9,019 bases of DNA, from NCBI GenBank assembly GCA_964608735.1, contig CAZSPL010000174.1, positions 1 through 9,019 of the forward strand, written 5' to 3'. The notes beneath the pieces were generated by a model. That model was not told the origin of the DNA. It saw only the letters and a program-made list of their open reading frames with translations, and made no database searches. Below, piece by piece: positions 1 through 5,886 of the stretch. The translations under genes were made by a program, and so were the position numbers. This stretch comes from CAZSPL01 sp964608735 (GTDB lineage Bacteria > JAJVIF01 > JAPKYR01 > CAZSPL01). The number at the start of each line of letters is the position of its first letter. Position 1 is the first letter of the stretch.

Positions 1-805
1 GCCCAACGGGCCCCATACTTATCCTGGCAACCCTGTCATAGCAGGGGATAAAATATTGCCATTCTGCTTCGGCCTCGCCGTAAAATCCTAAATCAAGAAC
101 CGGTGTTGGGACCGCGTCGCCCCAAAAACTTGGGATGCCGATCGATGTTTCGTTTCCCGGGCCGCCGGCGTCAAGTATTCTAAATACTTCAAACCTGTCC
201 CCTGCCAGCGCGTTGCCTATCGCGGCGGCAACAAGATGACCAGCACTACTTCTATAGATTGCAGGGGGGCCAAGATATGTGTCGACTTCTTCCGAGTGGT
301 GAGAGTAGATTTGTCGTGGCGGCAATGGGAGAGGACCGCCCTTGAGAAGGATCTGATTGCCATTTTCGGTTAGGACTAAAACTTCCTCATATAATGAATT
401 CGCGTCCGCCAATTCGACGGGAACGGGATGACCAGCCGGTGTGTTCGGCGCATTGAGAGAATGGTGCCAAATTTCGGTGATTGAAGACTGGTGATCGAAC
501 TCATATGCTGCCACTCGCGGGCCTGAAATTAGATGATTAGATGCCAGGATTATCTCTAAATCCCATTCCTGCAATTCCGGAGCGCCGGACTGCTGGGATA
601 GCACGGGATCGCCGATAAAAAATTGGCCCGGTACAAGAAGATTGAATACTCCGGCGTTATCAATCACGATAATCTCATCTCCCGCCGTATAGACCGTTTC
701 GAGATACAAGTCCGAATCAAGTTGCCCTCTCACTGGTGAGGAGATCGAGTCTTTCATGTCTATAGATGAATAGGTGAAATATGCAACAGGCTCCTTATGT
801 AACAT
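1..805 (-). CDS. Partial FG-GAP/beta-propeller-like repeat protein, probably the body of a split lipoprotein
   Basis: On the minus strand a frame is open, with no stop, from just after a TGA near 857 to the window edge, so the C-terminus is missing. Candidate starts are ATG at 805 (used here, overlapping the upstream lipoprotein frame) and ATG at 757; neither has a good ribosome binding site at standard spacing. The roughly 268 visible residues contain about five repeats of ~45-60 residues. Each has a Pro-Val/Ala strand, a loop where FG-GAP proteins carry DxDxDG (here degenerate, e.g. QLDSDL, ELADAN), then a hydrophobic strand such as LETVYTAGDEIIVID, LEIILASN or EEVLVLTENG. This suggests a beta-propeller of the FG-GAP/VCBS type, normally extracytoplasmic. 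The frame itself has no signal peptide; the lipoprotein signal lies in the adjacent frame immediately upstream, which is the main reason to suspect a frameshift. The ligand is unknown. The open frame is certain; the fold is inferred from the repeat pattern. Confidence 0.72.
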   Translation of the reverse strand, partial: MLHKEPVAYFTYSSIDMKDSISSPVRGQLDSDLYLETVYTAGDEIIVIDNAGVFNLLVPGQFFIGDPVLSQQSGAPELQEWDLEIILASNHLISGPRVAAYEFDHQSSITEIWHHSLNAPNTPAGHPVPVELADANSLYEEVLVLTENGNQILLKGGPLPLPPRQIYSHHSEEVDTYLGPPAIYRSSAGHLVAAAIGNALAGDRFEVFRILDAGGPGNETSIGIPSFWGDAVPTPVLDLGFYGEAEAEWQYFIPCYDRVARISMGPVG

Positions 806-1049
806 CGTAGTGCATGAGAGCATTCCGGGCTCTTGAGGTTTCAACCTCGCCGGTTTTCACGTTCAGAGTTATTTCGTAGGCGTCAAGAAGCGCACGGCCG
901 CTCCCCGCCTCCAGGCCGTTGCGTGGATTCTCGGCGGAGCTGGTATCGGGTGGGAGCAATGCCTCCTGCGTCCCGCTGCAGCCGATAAAAAGCAGCATTA
1001 AAATAACCCCAACCGCCGGCAAGTTGATTGTTTTGGTGGTACTCATCAC
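795..1049 (-). CDS. Short lipoprotein N-terminus, probably the 5' part of a frame-disrupted gene
   Basis: An 84-residue frame starts at GTG 1049 or, more likely, ATG 1046. GGGAGG lies 6-9 bases upstream on the minus strand, and a good promoter lies ~65 bases further up. Residues 1-24 form a lipoprotein signal peptide: Lys6, a hydrophobic stretch to LLFIG, then Cys24 (counting from GTG), the residue that a diacylglyceryl transferase would modify. A low-complexity linker follows, then a segment AYEITLNVKTGEVETSRARN that resembles the start of a folded extracellular domain. The frame ends abruptly at TAA (795-797) after HYDVT. The next frame over (+1) continues for at least 250 codons as a propeller-like protein, overlapping by 11 bases at its ATG. 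I read this as the signal and linker of that protein rather than a complete small lipoprotein. A true 84-residue lipoprotein translated next to a second gene is the alternative. Confidence 0.7.
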   Translation of the reverse strand: MMSTTKTINLPAVGVILMLLFIGCSGTQEALLPPDTSSAENPRNGLEAGSGRALLDAYEITLNVKTGEVETSRARNALMHYDVT

Positions 1050-1077
1050 ATCGGGCCTCCCTTACTAATTGTTACAT

Positions 1078-1090
1078 AGTCTTAAAGACT
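1078..1090. promoter_or_regulatory. Perfect palindrome in the lipoprotein leader (possible operator)
   Basis: AGTCTT-A-AAGACT is a perfect 6-bp inverted repeat with a 1-base centre. It lies 12-25 bases downstream of the predicted transcription start for the minus-strand lipoprotein gene and ~30 bases before its start codon. This is a suitable place for a dimeric repressor. No second copy was noticed in the window and the regulator is unknown. Confidence 0.35.
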
Positions 1091-1109
1091 TTCATGGGTA
1101 CCGAATAAT

Positions 1110-1137
1110 AATTTACCATGCTTAATGCAAGTGTCAA
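1110..1137 (-). promoter_or_regulatory. Sigma-70-type promoter for the lipoprotein gene
   Basis: On the minus strand a perfect TTGACA (-35, 1137-1132) is followed after 16 bases by TAAATT (-10, 1115-1110; 4 of 6 matches). It lies in an AT-rich stretch and points at the lipoprotein start with a leader of ~55 bases. The spacing is one base short of ideal. The remaining ~160 bases up to the next gene (1138-1297) are AT-rich and show nothing else I can name. Confidence 0.6.
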
Positions 1138-1297
1138 GGCAAATCCACATTAAAAATTTAAAATTATAAATATGGGAAAATAGAATCAGCGTATGCTGTT
1201 TTTACAACAGTATTTGTTTAATTTGAGAATTACCCCACGCAGGCAGAACGCCCGCACCACAACACAATACAATTTACGCCAAATAACTGGTACAGGA

Positions 1298-2446
1298 TTA
1301 TCCAAACAACCTCTCCCCCGCGCGGCAGGCGGGGGATTCATCGCGGTACTTACCGAACCGTCCATGGTCGAGCCATAGGGAGATGTAGCCGAGTTCGAGT
1401 ATATCTCCCGAAGGTTCGCTGTCGGCATCGCAGTAACGGCACGCGCGGAGCATGCCGTCCTGGTCGAGGACTGCATCGCTGATTCCCGCGGGGCATCCGG
1501 CAATTGTCAGATTCTTGCCTCCCAGCAAATCGGCGGGAGTACTTATAAGCACACCAAGCCCTTCGGCGAGTTCGGCTGCTTCGTTGATGCGCGCGAAAAA
1601 TTCCTTCAGCGGCAGTTTGCCCTTACCGCCCATCGGCACCACGAACAGCTCCTCCCCGCGTACCTGCTTGGTCATCCCGATGGCGTCCTTCAATTTGTCG
1701 GCGTTGTTCTTTCCGAACGGCATGACGATGGTCGCCAGCTTCTCGCCGCGCTGCGACAGGCGGGAGACGAATTCAATCATCTTGCGGAATGCCCCGTCCC
1801 CGAAGAGGGCGTTATGCGTCGTGGCGCTTCCCGCTACTATTACGGCGAACCGGTCCACCATCGATGAGAACATCTTGTTCCGCGTCGATTCGTCGAACGT
1901 CGCGTGCGTCTCGACGGTGACGAACAAGCCCTGTTCTTTCGCGGCGGTGACGATACCGGGGAAAAACGGGTGGTCGGTGGGCTCGCACCGGCAGAACCAG
2001 AGCTCGAATGTACCGGCTTCGGCGACCTTCTTGATGATTTTCTTCGCCTTGTCGAGTGAGACTTCATGCGGACTATCCCCGGTCGAACAGGCCGGCCCGC
2101 GGTCGGTGATCTGCCAGAACAAGCGGCTTGGCGCGGAATGGCATACGATGGGAAGGCGGTCGGGCGGGAGCGGCGCGTTGATTATCTGCAGGCTCGATGC
2201 CTTGTTCTCATCGAGGATTCCGCGTCGCACGCAGTCGTTGAGGAACGCCTCGGCGGTGCGTTCATCGGCGAAGCTGTCGGCTACGAAGCGCCGTACTCCC
2301 GATGCGCCGGTGCCGAGGTTGTGCGCGCGTTCGAGGAGGATATAGTTCCCTTCGCCGATGCGTTCGCGGGAACCGGTCAGGCGGTCGAACAGATGGCCGC
2401 CGGTCCTTTCGCGCCTCAAGATATATCTTGGAAATCCCGAATGCAT
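1298..2446 (-). CDS. Radical SAM/SPASM-like protein with RRE-type N-terminus and no CX3CX2C motif (likely pseudoenzyme)
   Basis: The 382-residue product has three parts. Residues ~5-82 (RYILRRERTGGHLFDRLTG followed by helices) resemble a PqqD-like RiPP recognition element. Residues ~105-300 look like a radical SAM barrel: RLFWQITDRG aligns with the strand leading into the cluster loop, a helix KAKKIIKKVAEAGTFELWF follows, then CRCEP where active enzymes have GGEP. The cluster motif is absent: the expected CX3CX2C begins at Gly117, with only Cys120 nearby. Residues 318-382 keep a SPASM-like pattern (Cys318, DQDGMLRAC336, Cys339, GDI, Cys374) but stop at ERLFG, where the last cysteine group would normally be. 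Active relatives modify peptide precursors; I infer that this one binds a peptide or partner without radical chemistry. No reading frame across the loop restores the cysteines, and the gene is intact, which argues against recent decay. ATG 2446 is the first possible start (in-frame TGA six bases upstream); only a weak GGGATGG precedes it. No precursor peptide gene is obvious nearby. Confidence 0.78.
   Translation of the reverse strand: MHSGFPRYILRRERTGGHLFDRLTGSRERIGEGNYILLERAHNLGTGASGVRRFVADSFADERTAEAFLNDCVRRGILDENKASSLQIINAPLPPDRLPIVCHSAPSRLFWQITDRGPACSTGDSPHEVSLDKAKKIIKKVAEAGTFELWFCRCEPTDHPFFPGIVTAAKEQGLFVTVETHATFDESTRNKMFSSMVDRFAVIVAGSATTHNALFGDGAFRKMIEFVSRLSQRGEKLATIVMPFGKNNADKLKDAIGMTKQVRGEELFVVPMGGKGKLPLKEFFARINEAAELAEGLGVLISTPADLLGGKNLTIAGCPAGISDAVLDQDGMLRACRYCDADSEPSGDILELGYISLWLDHGRFGKYRDESPACRAGERLFG
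1315..1335. repeat. GC-rich inverted repeat at the 3' end of the radical SAM-like gene
   Basis: CCCCCGC (1315-1321) and GCGGGGG (1329-1335) form a perfect 7-bp stem with a 7-base loop, inside the last codons of the minus-strand gene. In its transcript the hairpin is followed by the stop and a moderately U-containing stretch, so it could help end transcription. There is no clean U-run, so I do not call it a terminator. Confidence 0.35.
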
Positions 2447-2477
2447 TCTACATCAACCATCCCGTTTCCCACTTCTC

Positions 2478-2498
2478 GTCAGCCGACAGTGGGCTGAC
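2478..2498. repeat. Perfect inverted repeat in the divergent intergenic region (operator or RNA hairpin)
   Basis: GTCAGCC (2478-2484) and GGCTGAC (2492-2498) are perfect 7-bp arms around a 7-base centre. The repeat lies 32 bases upstream of the minus-strand gene start and covers the transcription start predicted from its -10 candidate. It may be an operator, or a hairpin at the 5' end of the RNA. Confidence 0.45.
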
Positions 2499-2501
2499 AT
2501 C

Positions 2502-2507
2502 ATTTTA
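2502..2507 (-). promoter_or_regulatory. Candidate -10 element for the radical SAM-like gene
   Basis: On the minus strand TAAAAT matches 5 of 6 bases of the -10 consensus and stands 56 bases before the start codon. The hexamer 17 bases upstream (TTCCCC) is a poor -35, so the call rests on the -10 and its location only. Confidence 0.35.
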
Positions 2508-2518
2508 ACCGATGATGG

Positions 2519-2533
2519 GGCTTCGGGGAAGCC
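2519..2533. repeat. Short GC hairpin upstream of lgt
   Basis: GGCTTC-GGG-GAAGCC is a perfect 6-bp stem with a 3-base loop, 46 bases before the lgt start and 21 bases from the neighbouring inverted repeat. No U-run follows on either strand. It may be a leader structure of the lgt transcript. CATAAT at 2540-2545 is a possible but unsupported -10. Confidence 0.3.
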
Positions 2534-2578
2534 GGGCTACATAATGTGCGTGGGGAGTGGTAATATTTTGCCTGAATC

Positions 2579-3391
2579 ATGCTACCTGTACTTCTCGATT
2601 TTGGGTCCGTCAAGATTTTTGCCACCGGCGCGCTGTGGGGCATCGCCGCCATCGTCGCCGGGATCACTGCCGTACGCGCGGCATACAGGAGGGGCTATCA
2701 TCCGCTGTGGATATGGGACCTCGTGGCCTTCGCGTTCATCGGCGGACTCATCACCGCCCGCATCGGGTTCTTCATCACCAAGCCCGGCGCACTCGATGGG
2801 AACATACTCGAAGTTTTTAAAATATGGAAAGGCGGATTGAGCCTCCACTGGGGAGTGCTGGGGGGGATGTCCGTGAGTTATATCCAGGCCCGGAGGCTGG
2901 GGATCGGCTTCCTCGAATATTGCGACACCTGGGCTCCGGCGCTTGCCCTCGGCCTGGCGATTTCGCGCTTCGGATGCATCCTCGGGGGCCACTGTTTCGG
3001 AATCCCGTGCCACGACTGCTGGTACGCCGTGACGTATCCGACGGACCCGATGCCCGGGGGCCTGCCGACTTCCTATCCCACCGACGGCCTCCCGCGGCAT
3101 CCGGCGCAGATATACCATGTCATCGCGAATTTCATCGTCTACCTGGTGCTCCTGCGCATGCAGTTGAAGCCGGTGTTGACGGGAAGGGTGTTCGCCGGGT
3201 TCTTCATCTTCTACTCGATAGGGCGGTTCATCGTTGAATTCTACCGTGACGACATGGTCATGGCGTTCTGGGGATTGACCGTGGCCCAGGTTGCAAGCGT
3301 GGGACTAATCATCGTCGGCATCGTGATGTGGTGGTGGTTCGGCAAGCTCGCCCGCCGGAAGGCGGAAAAAATTCCGAAAAAAATTGAGTGA
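2579..3391 (+). CDS. lgt: Prolipoprotein diacylglyceryl transferase
   Basis: Lgt transfers diacylglycerol from phosphatidylglycerol to the lipobox cysteine of prolipoproteins in the inner membrane, the first step of lipoprotein maturation. The 270 residues fit the family length and give about seven membrane segments. Diagnostic motifs are present: GGLSLHWGVLGG with the essential His90, RFGCILGGHCFG (Arg130, matching the catalytic arginine of the E. coli enzyme), GLPRHPAQIYH, and GRFIVEFYRDD (Arg216, Arg223) near the end. The loop at 138-150 has extra cysteines (IPCHDCWY). An in-frame TGA six bases upstream makes ATG 2579 the first possible start. There is no standard Shine-Dalgarno; GGGGAG lies about 20 bases upstream. 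It is divergent from the radical SAM-like gene and 70 bases ahead of the PUR gene. It would lipidate proteins such as the one encoded at 795-1049. Confidence 0.97.
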   Translation: MLPVLLDFGSVKIFATGALWGIAAIVAGITAVRAAYRRGYHPLWIWDLVAFAFIGGLITARIGFFITKPGALDGNILEVFKIWKGGLSLHWGVLGGMSVSYIQARRLGIGFLEYCDTWAPALALGLAISRFGCILGGHCFGIPCHDCWYAVTYPTDPMPGGLPTSYPTDGLPRHPAQIYHVIANFIVYLVLLRMQLKPVLTGRVFAGFFIFYSIGRFIVEFYRDDMVMAFWGLTVAQVASVGLIIVGIVMWWWFGKLARRKAEKIPKKIE

Positions 3392-3461
3392 AACTGTAAG
3401 ATTTCGCCCAAAACTTTCGCCTAAGGGATGTACGCGAAAACGATAATGGGACGGTGCATTC

Positions 3462-3695
3462 GTGGCGGAAGATTCGAACGAGCTTTTTGTTGAAAGGGTG
3501 GATACCAAGAGCCGGTATTACTTCTTCAATGTGAAAGAACGCGGAGACGGGAAGAAGTACCTCAGCATCGTGGAATCGAGGGAACGGGATGGCAAGTGGG
3601 AGCGGGACCGGATTATGATATTCGAGGAAGACCTCTCGCAGTTCAATGAAGGTCTGGACAAGGCGCTGAAATTCATTGCGGACAGCGGGGAATAG
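3462..3695 (+). CDS. PUR-domain (DUF3276-type) nucleic-acid-binding protein
   Basis: This 77-residue protein has one PUR repeat: strands around RYYFFNVKERGDGKKYLSIVE (residues ~18-38), a further strand DRIMIFEED (~49-57) and a C-terminal helix SQFNEGLDKALKFI. Bacterial members such as BpuR of Borrelia bind single- or double-stranded DNA and RNA as dimers; the target here is unknown. GTG at 3462 is the only available start: the frame is closed by TAA at 3444-3446 and has no other start codon between. The ribosome binding site is weak. GATAAT at 3442-3447 could be a -10 with a very short leader. It sits 75 bases before ssb, so two single-strand-binding proteins are adjacent. Family assignment is confident, biological role is not. 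Confidence 0.88.
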   Translation: MAEDSNELFVERVDTKSRYYFFNVKERGDGKKYLSIVESRERDGKWERDRIMIFEEDLSQFNEGLDKALKFIADSGE

Positions 3696-3734
3696 ATGAT
3701 ATAAGGGCCGGGTGGTGTTTCCAGCGGCGTGTCA

Positions 3735-3743
3735 TGCTATAAT
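3735..3743 (+). promoter_or_regulatory. Extended -10 promoter of ssb
   Basis: TGCTATAAT is a perfect extended -10 (TGnTATAAT) located 28 bases before the ssb ATG. The -35 position (3715-3720, GTGTTT) is poor, as is common for extended -10 promoters. ssb can therefore be transcribed apart from the PUR gene. Confidence 0.65.
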
Positions 3744-3770
3744 CGCTGTCGCATTTAACAGGAGAAGAAA

Positions 3771-4247
3771 ATGTCAGGCGTGAACAAGGTTATTCTGATC
3801 GGCAATCTCGGAGCGAAACCGGAGCTGAAGTACACCCCCAGCGGCGTGCCGTTGTGCAAGTTCTCGATCGCCACCACCGAGCGATGGGGTACGGATGAGA
3901 GCGGCGAGAAGAAGGAGCACACCGAGTGGCATCGCATCACGGCGTGGCGTAAGCTCGCCGAGATATGCGGCCAGTATCTCGATAAGGGCACCAAGGTCTA
4001 TATCGAGGGGCGCATCCGGACCACCAAGTACACCGGGAACGACGGTCAGACGAAATACTTCACCGACATACAGGCCGACCAGATGGTCATTCTCACGCCG
4101 AAAGGCATGCGCGAACAGGTGCCGGAATACCCGGACAGCGCGCCGTCAATGCCCGGTGAACCCGAGAAACAAAGGAGCGGCGGGAGCGAACCGGATACCG
4201 ACCTGCCGGGCACCATCGACCTCGACGAAGACGTGGATTTCATGTAG
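3771..4247 (+). CDS. ssb: Single-stranded DNA-binding protein
   Basis: SSB coats single-stranded DNA during replication, recombination and repair and recruits partner enzymes. Residues 1-112 form the OB fold: NKVILIGNLGAKPELKYTPSG at the start, then CKFSIATTERW, TEWHRITAWRKLAE, GTKVYIEGRIRTTKY and the closing strand VILTP. The tail (~115-158) is a short flexible linker rich in Pro, Gly, Ser and Glu. The end is unusual: the family normally finishes with an acidic run and Ile-Pro-Phe, whose final Phe docks in partner proteins. Here the end is DEDVDFM, with acid residues kept, Pro replaced by Asp, and Phe penultimate before an extra Met. AGGAG five to six bases upstream fixes the ATG start, and an extended -10 promoter precedes it. 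It lies between the PUR gene and a structured 157-bp gap. Confidence 0.96.
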   Translation: MSGVNKVILIGNLGAKPELKYTPSGVPLCKFSIATTERWGTDESGEKKEHTEWHRITAWRKLAEICGQYLDKGTKVYIEGRIRTTKYTGNDGQTKYFTDIQADQMVILTPKGMREQVPEYPDSAPSMPGEPEKQRSGGSEPDTDLPGTIDLDEDVDFM

Positions 4248-4258
4248 ACTCGTGCCGG

Positions 4259-4288
4259 TTCGCGGTGGATTCGCCTAACCGCCGCGAA
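4259..4288. repeat. 10-bp hairpin just after ssb
   Basis: TTCGCGGTGG (4259-4268) and CCGCCGCGAA (4279-4288) pair over 10 bp with one G-T wobble and a 10-base loop, starting 12 bases after the ssb stop. A G-run, not a U-run, follows, so it is not a standard intrinsic terminator. It could protect the 3' end of the ssb mRNA. Confidence 0.5.
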
Positions 4289-4356
4289 GGGGGGGAGGTT
4301 CACGGGCGATGAGATAACGCTCATGGAATGCATGCGAGCAGGGGTGGTCTGCATCC

Positions 4357-4385
4357 GGGGTATCGCATACCCCATCATTCTTTTA
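4357..4385 (+). terminator. Intrinsic-terminator-like hairpin between ssb and the MATE gene
   Basis: GGGGTAT-CGC-ATACCCC (4357-4373) is a perfect 7-bp stem with a 3-base loop, followed by ATCATTCTTTTA. It would end ssb transcription. Because it lies only 19-47 bases before the MATE start, it could instead act as an attenuator in that gene's leader. The 157-bp gap (4248-4404) also contains a small ATGAG/CTCAT inverted repeat at 4309-4324. I see no clear promoter in it. Confidence 0.55.
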
Positions 4386-4404
4386 CGGGACTTCGCTACT
4401 CAAA

Positions 4405-5886
4405 TTGCGCGATGACCACACGGAAATCGGTAAGAAAAAGCCCATCAGCGGTTTCGAATCCCGCAGGCAGCTTATACTCAACGGCAAAATACTGCCGGTG
4501 CTGTTCATCCTCGTATGGCCGTTCATACTGCAGACGTTCCTGCAGATGATGACCGGTTTCGTCGACCTCTGGATGGTGGGGCGGTGGGGTATCAATAACA
4601 ATCTCGGCCCGGACCCGCTCGCCGCGATCGGGCTTGCGAGAAACGCCCTGATGTTGATCTTCTCGCTGGCGATGGGAATCGGGGTCGGCCTGAGCACCCT
4701 CGTGGCGCAATATACCGGCGCGGGGGATCATAAGCGTGCGGTCACGGTAGCCGTGGACACATTCTGGTTCGTCGCCGTTTTCGCGGTCCTGATTACCATC
4801 TTCGGCAGGATATACCTGAAAGAGTTCATTCCAGTCTATCATTCGAGCGAATTGGTCAACCGCTATCTCTTCGATTACCTTATCGTGTTCATCGACTTCA
4901 TGCTGGTGGTTCTCGTTTCGATGGTTGTCTTCAGCCTGATGCAGGGCACGGGGGACACGCTGACCCCGACGATCATACTCGTGACAATGAACCTGCTGAA
5001 TATCATATTCAACTGGTTCCTGATTCCCGGGCCGGAAGTGCTGGGTCTCAGCGCCGCGGGCCTCGGCCTGGGGATGGGCATCAAGGGCGCGGCGGTCGGT
5101 ACGGTCTGTTCAAGGTTAATCGGATGCGTGATCGCATTCTCGCTGATATTCTCGGGGCGTTACCGTGTCGACATGCGGAAAGCCGAGAGGTTCCTGCCGT
5201 CGTGGATCGGCATGCTCCCGGTGCTGCGAATAGGGCTCCCGAGCGCGTTTCAATTTATCAGCCGAAACATTTCGGTGATGCTTTTGAACTACATCATCAG
5301 CTTTTCGATGATAAAGGAAAAAGCCCACGCGGTGCTGAACACGGGATTTCTTATCGAGTGGCTGCCGTTCGGGCCGGCGATGGCGATGATGCAGGCGTCG
5401 GCGATAATCGTCGGGCAGAACATCGGCGCGGGAAGGATTGACCGCGCGCAGAAGGCGGCATACACGGCGTTCGGATTCGCCTTCTGGGTCATGTGCCTCA
5501 ACGCCCTCCTGTTCTGGTTTTATCCGGACAAGCTCGCGATGATTTTCACCAATGACGAGGAGGTCATCGCGTCGTTGGCGATGTATCTCCGTATAATCGG
5601 CATCTGCGACATTTTCCTCGCCGCGCTCGTATTCGCGGGCGCGGTACGCGCGGCGGGCGATGCCCTAACGCCGATGCTTATAAATGTCATCTCCATATGG
5701 GCAATACGCATCCCGTTTGCATGGGTAATCATGTTTTACACTAATTTCGATGATACCGGCGTATGGTTCATCATGGGATTCAGCCAGGTGGTTCAGGGCA
5801 TCGCGCTGTTTTTTGCGTTCCGCATCGGGCGATGGAAGAGAATCAATTTAATAGCACGCAAAGTGGATAAGCATGGCGCGCCGTAA
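4405..5886 (+). CDS. MATE-family multidrug/organic cation antiporter
   Basis: A 493-residue inner-membrane protein with about 12 transmembrane segments, the usual MATE size. These transporters export organic cations or drugs in exchange for Na+ or H+; the substrate here cannot be told. The N-terminal half starts with NGKILPVLFILVWPFILQTF and VDLWMVGRWG. The internal duplication typical of MATE proteins is visible: MQGTGDTLTPTIILVTMN (from residue ~179) matches VRAAGDALTPMLINVIS (from ~413). Each half also has an AQYTGAGD/GQNIGAGR-type segment. TTG 4405 is the only start between the in-frame TAA at 4315 and the first membrane segment, so I accept it despite a weak ribosome binding site. Its last codons overlap rimO by 14 bases, suggesting co-transcription and translational coupling. 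A terminator-like hairpin precedes it. Confidence 0.93.
   Translation: MRDDHTEIGKKKPISGFESRRQLILNGKILPVLFILVWPFILQTFLQMMTGFVDLWMVGRWGINNNLGPDPLAAIGLARNALMLIFSLAMGIGVGLSTLVAQYTGAGDHKRAVTVAVDTFWFVAVFAVLITIFGRIYLKEFIPVYHSSELVNRYLFDYLIVFIDFMLVVLVSMVVFSLMQGTGDTLTPTIILVTMNLLNIIFNWFLIPGPEVLGLSAAGLGLGMGIKGAAVGTVCSRLIGCVIAFSLIFSGRYRVDMRKAERFLPSWIGMLPVLRIGLPSAFQFISRNISVMLLNYIISFSMIKEKAHAVLNTGFLIEWLPFGPAMAMMQASAIIVGQNIGAGRIDRAQKAAYTAFGFAFWVMCLNALLFWFYPDKLAMIFTNDEEVIASLAMYLRIIGICDIFLAALVFAGAVRAAGDALTPMLINVISIWAIRIPFAWVIMFYTNFDDTGVWFIMGFSQVVQGIALFFAFRIGRWKRINLIARKVDKHGAP

Noticed and set aside
1193..1378. Plus-strand 61-codon frame starting in the intergenic region, considered as a RiPP precursor
   Set aside because: It has no good ribosome binding site and no leader/core pattern, and its second half runs antisense through the end of the minus-strand gene.
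1186..1503. Minus-strand 105-codon frame extending past the radical SAM-like stop, considered as a frameshifted SPASM C-terminus
   Set aside because: Past the stop, its translation does not show the spaced cysteines expected of a SPASM end (only CL, CVV, FCL, CC), so it does not complete the domain.
1452..2345. Long plus-strand frame (297 codons) opposite the radical SAM-like gene
   Set aside because: It is a codon-bias shadow of a GC-rich gene. Its translation is rich in Ser, Arg and Pro without domain pattern, and the minus strand encodes the recognisable RRE/SPASM landmarks.
3415..3439. TTTCGC/GCGAAA inverted repeat between lgt and the PUR gene
   Set aside because: Only 6 bp with a 13-base loop and no U-run; too weak to call a terminator or operator.
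4396..4842. Minus-strand frame opposite the start of the MATE gene
   Set aside because: Low-complexity charged translation with no motif; the opposite strand has clear transmembrane segments.
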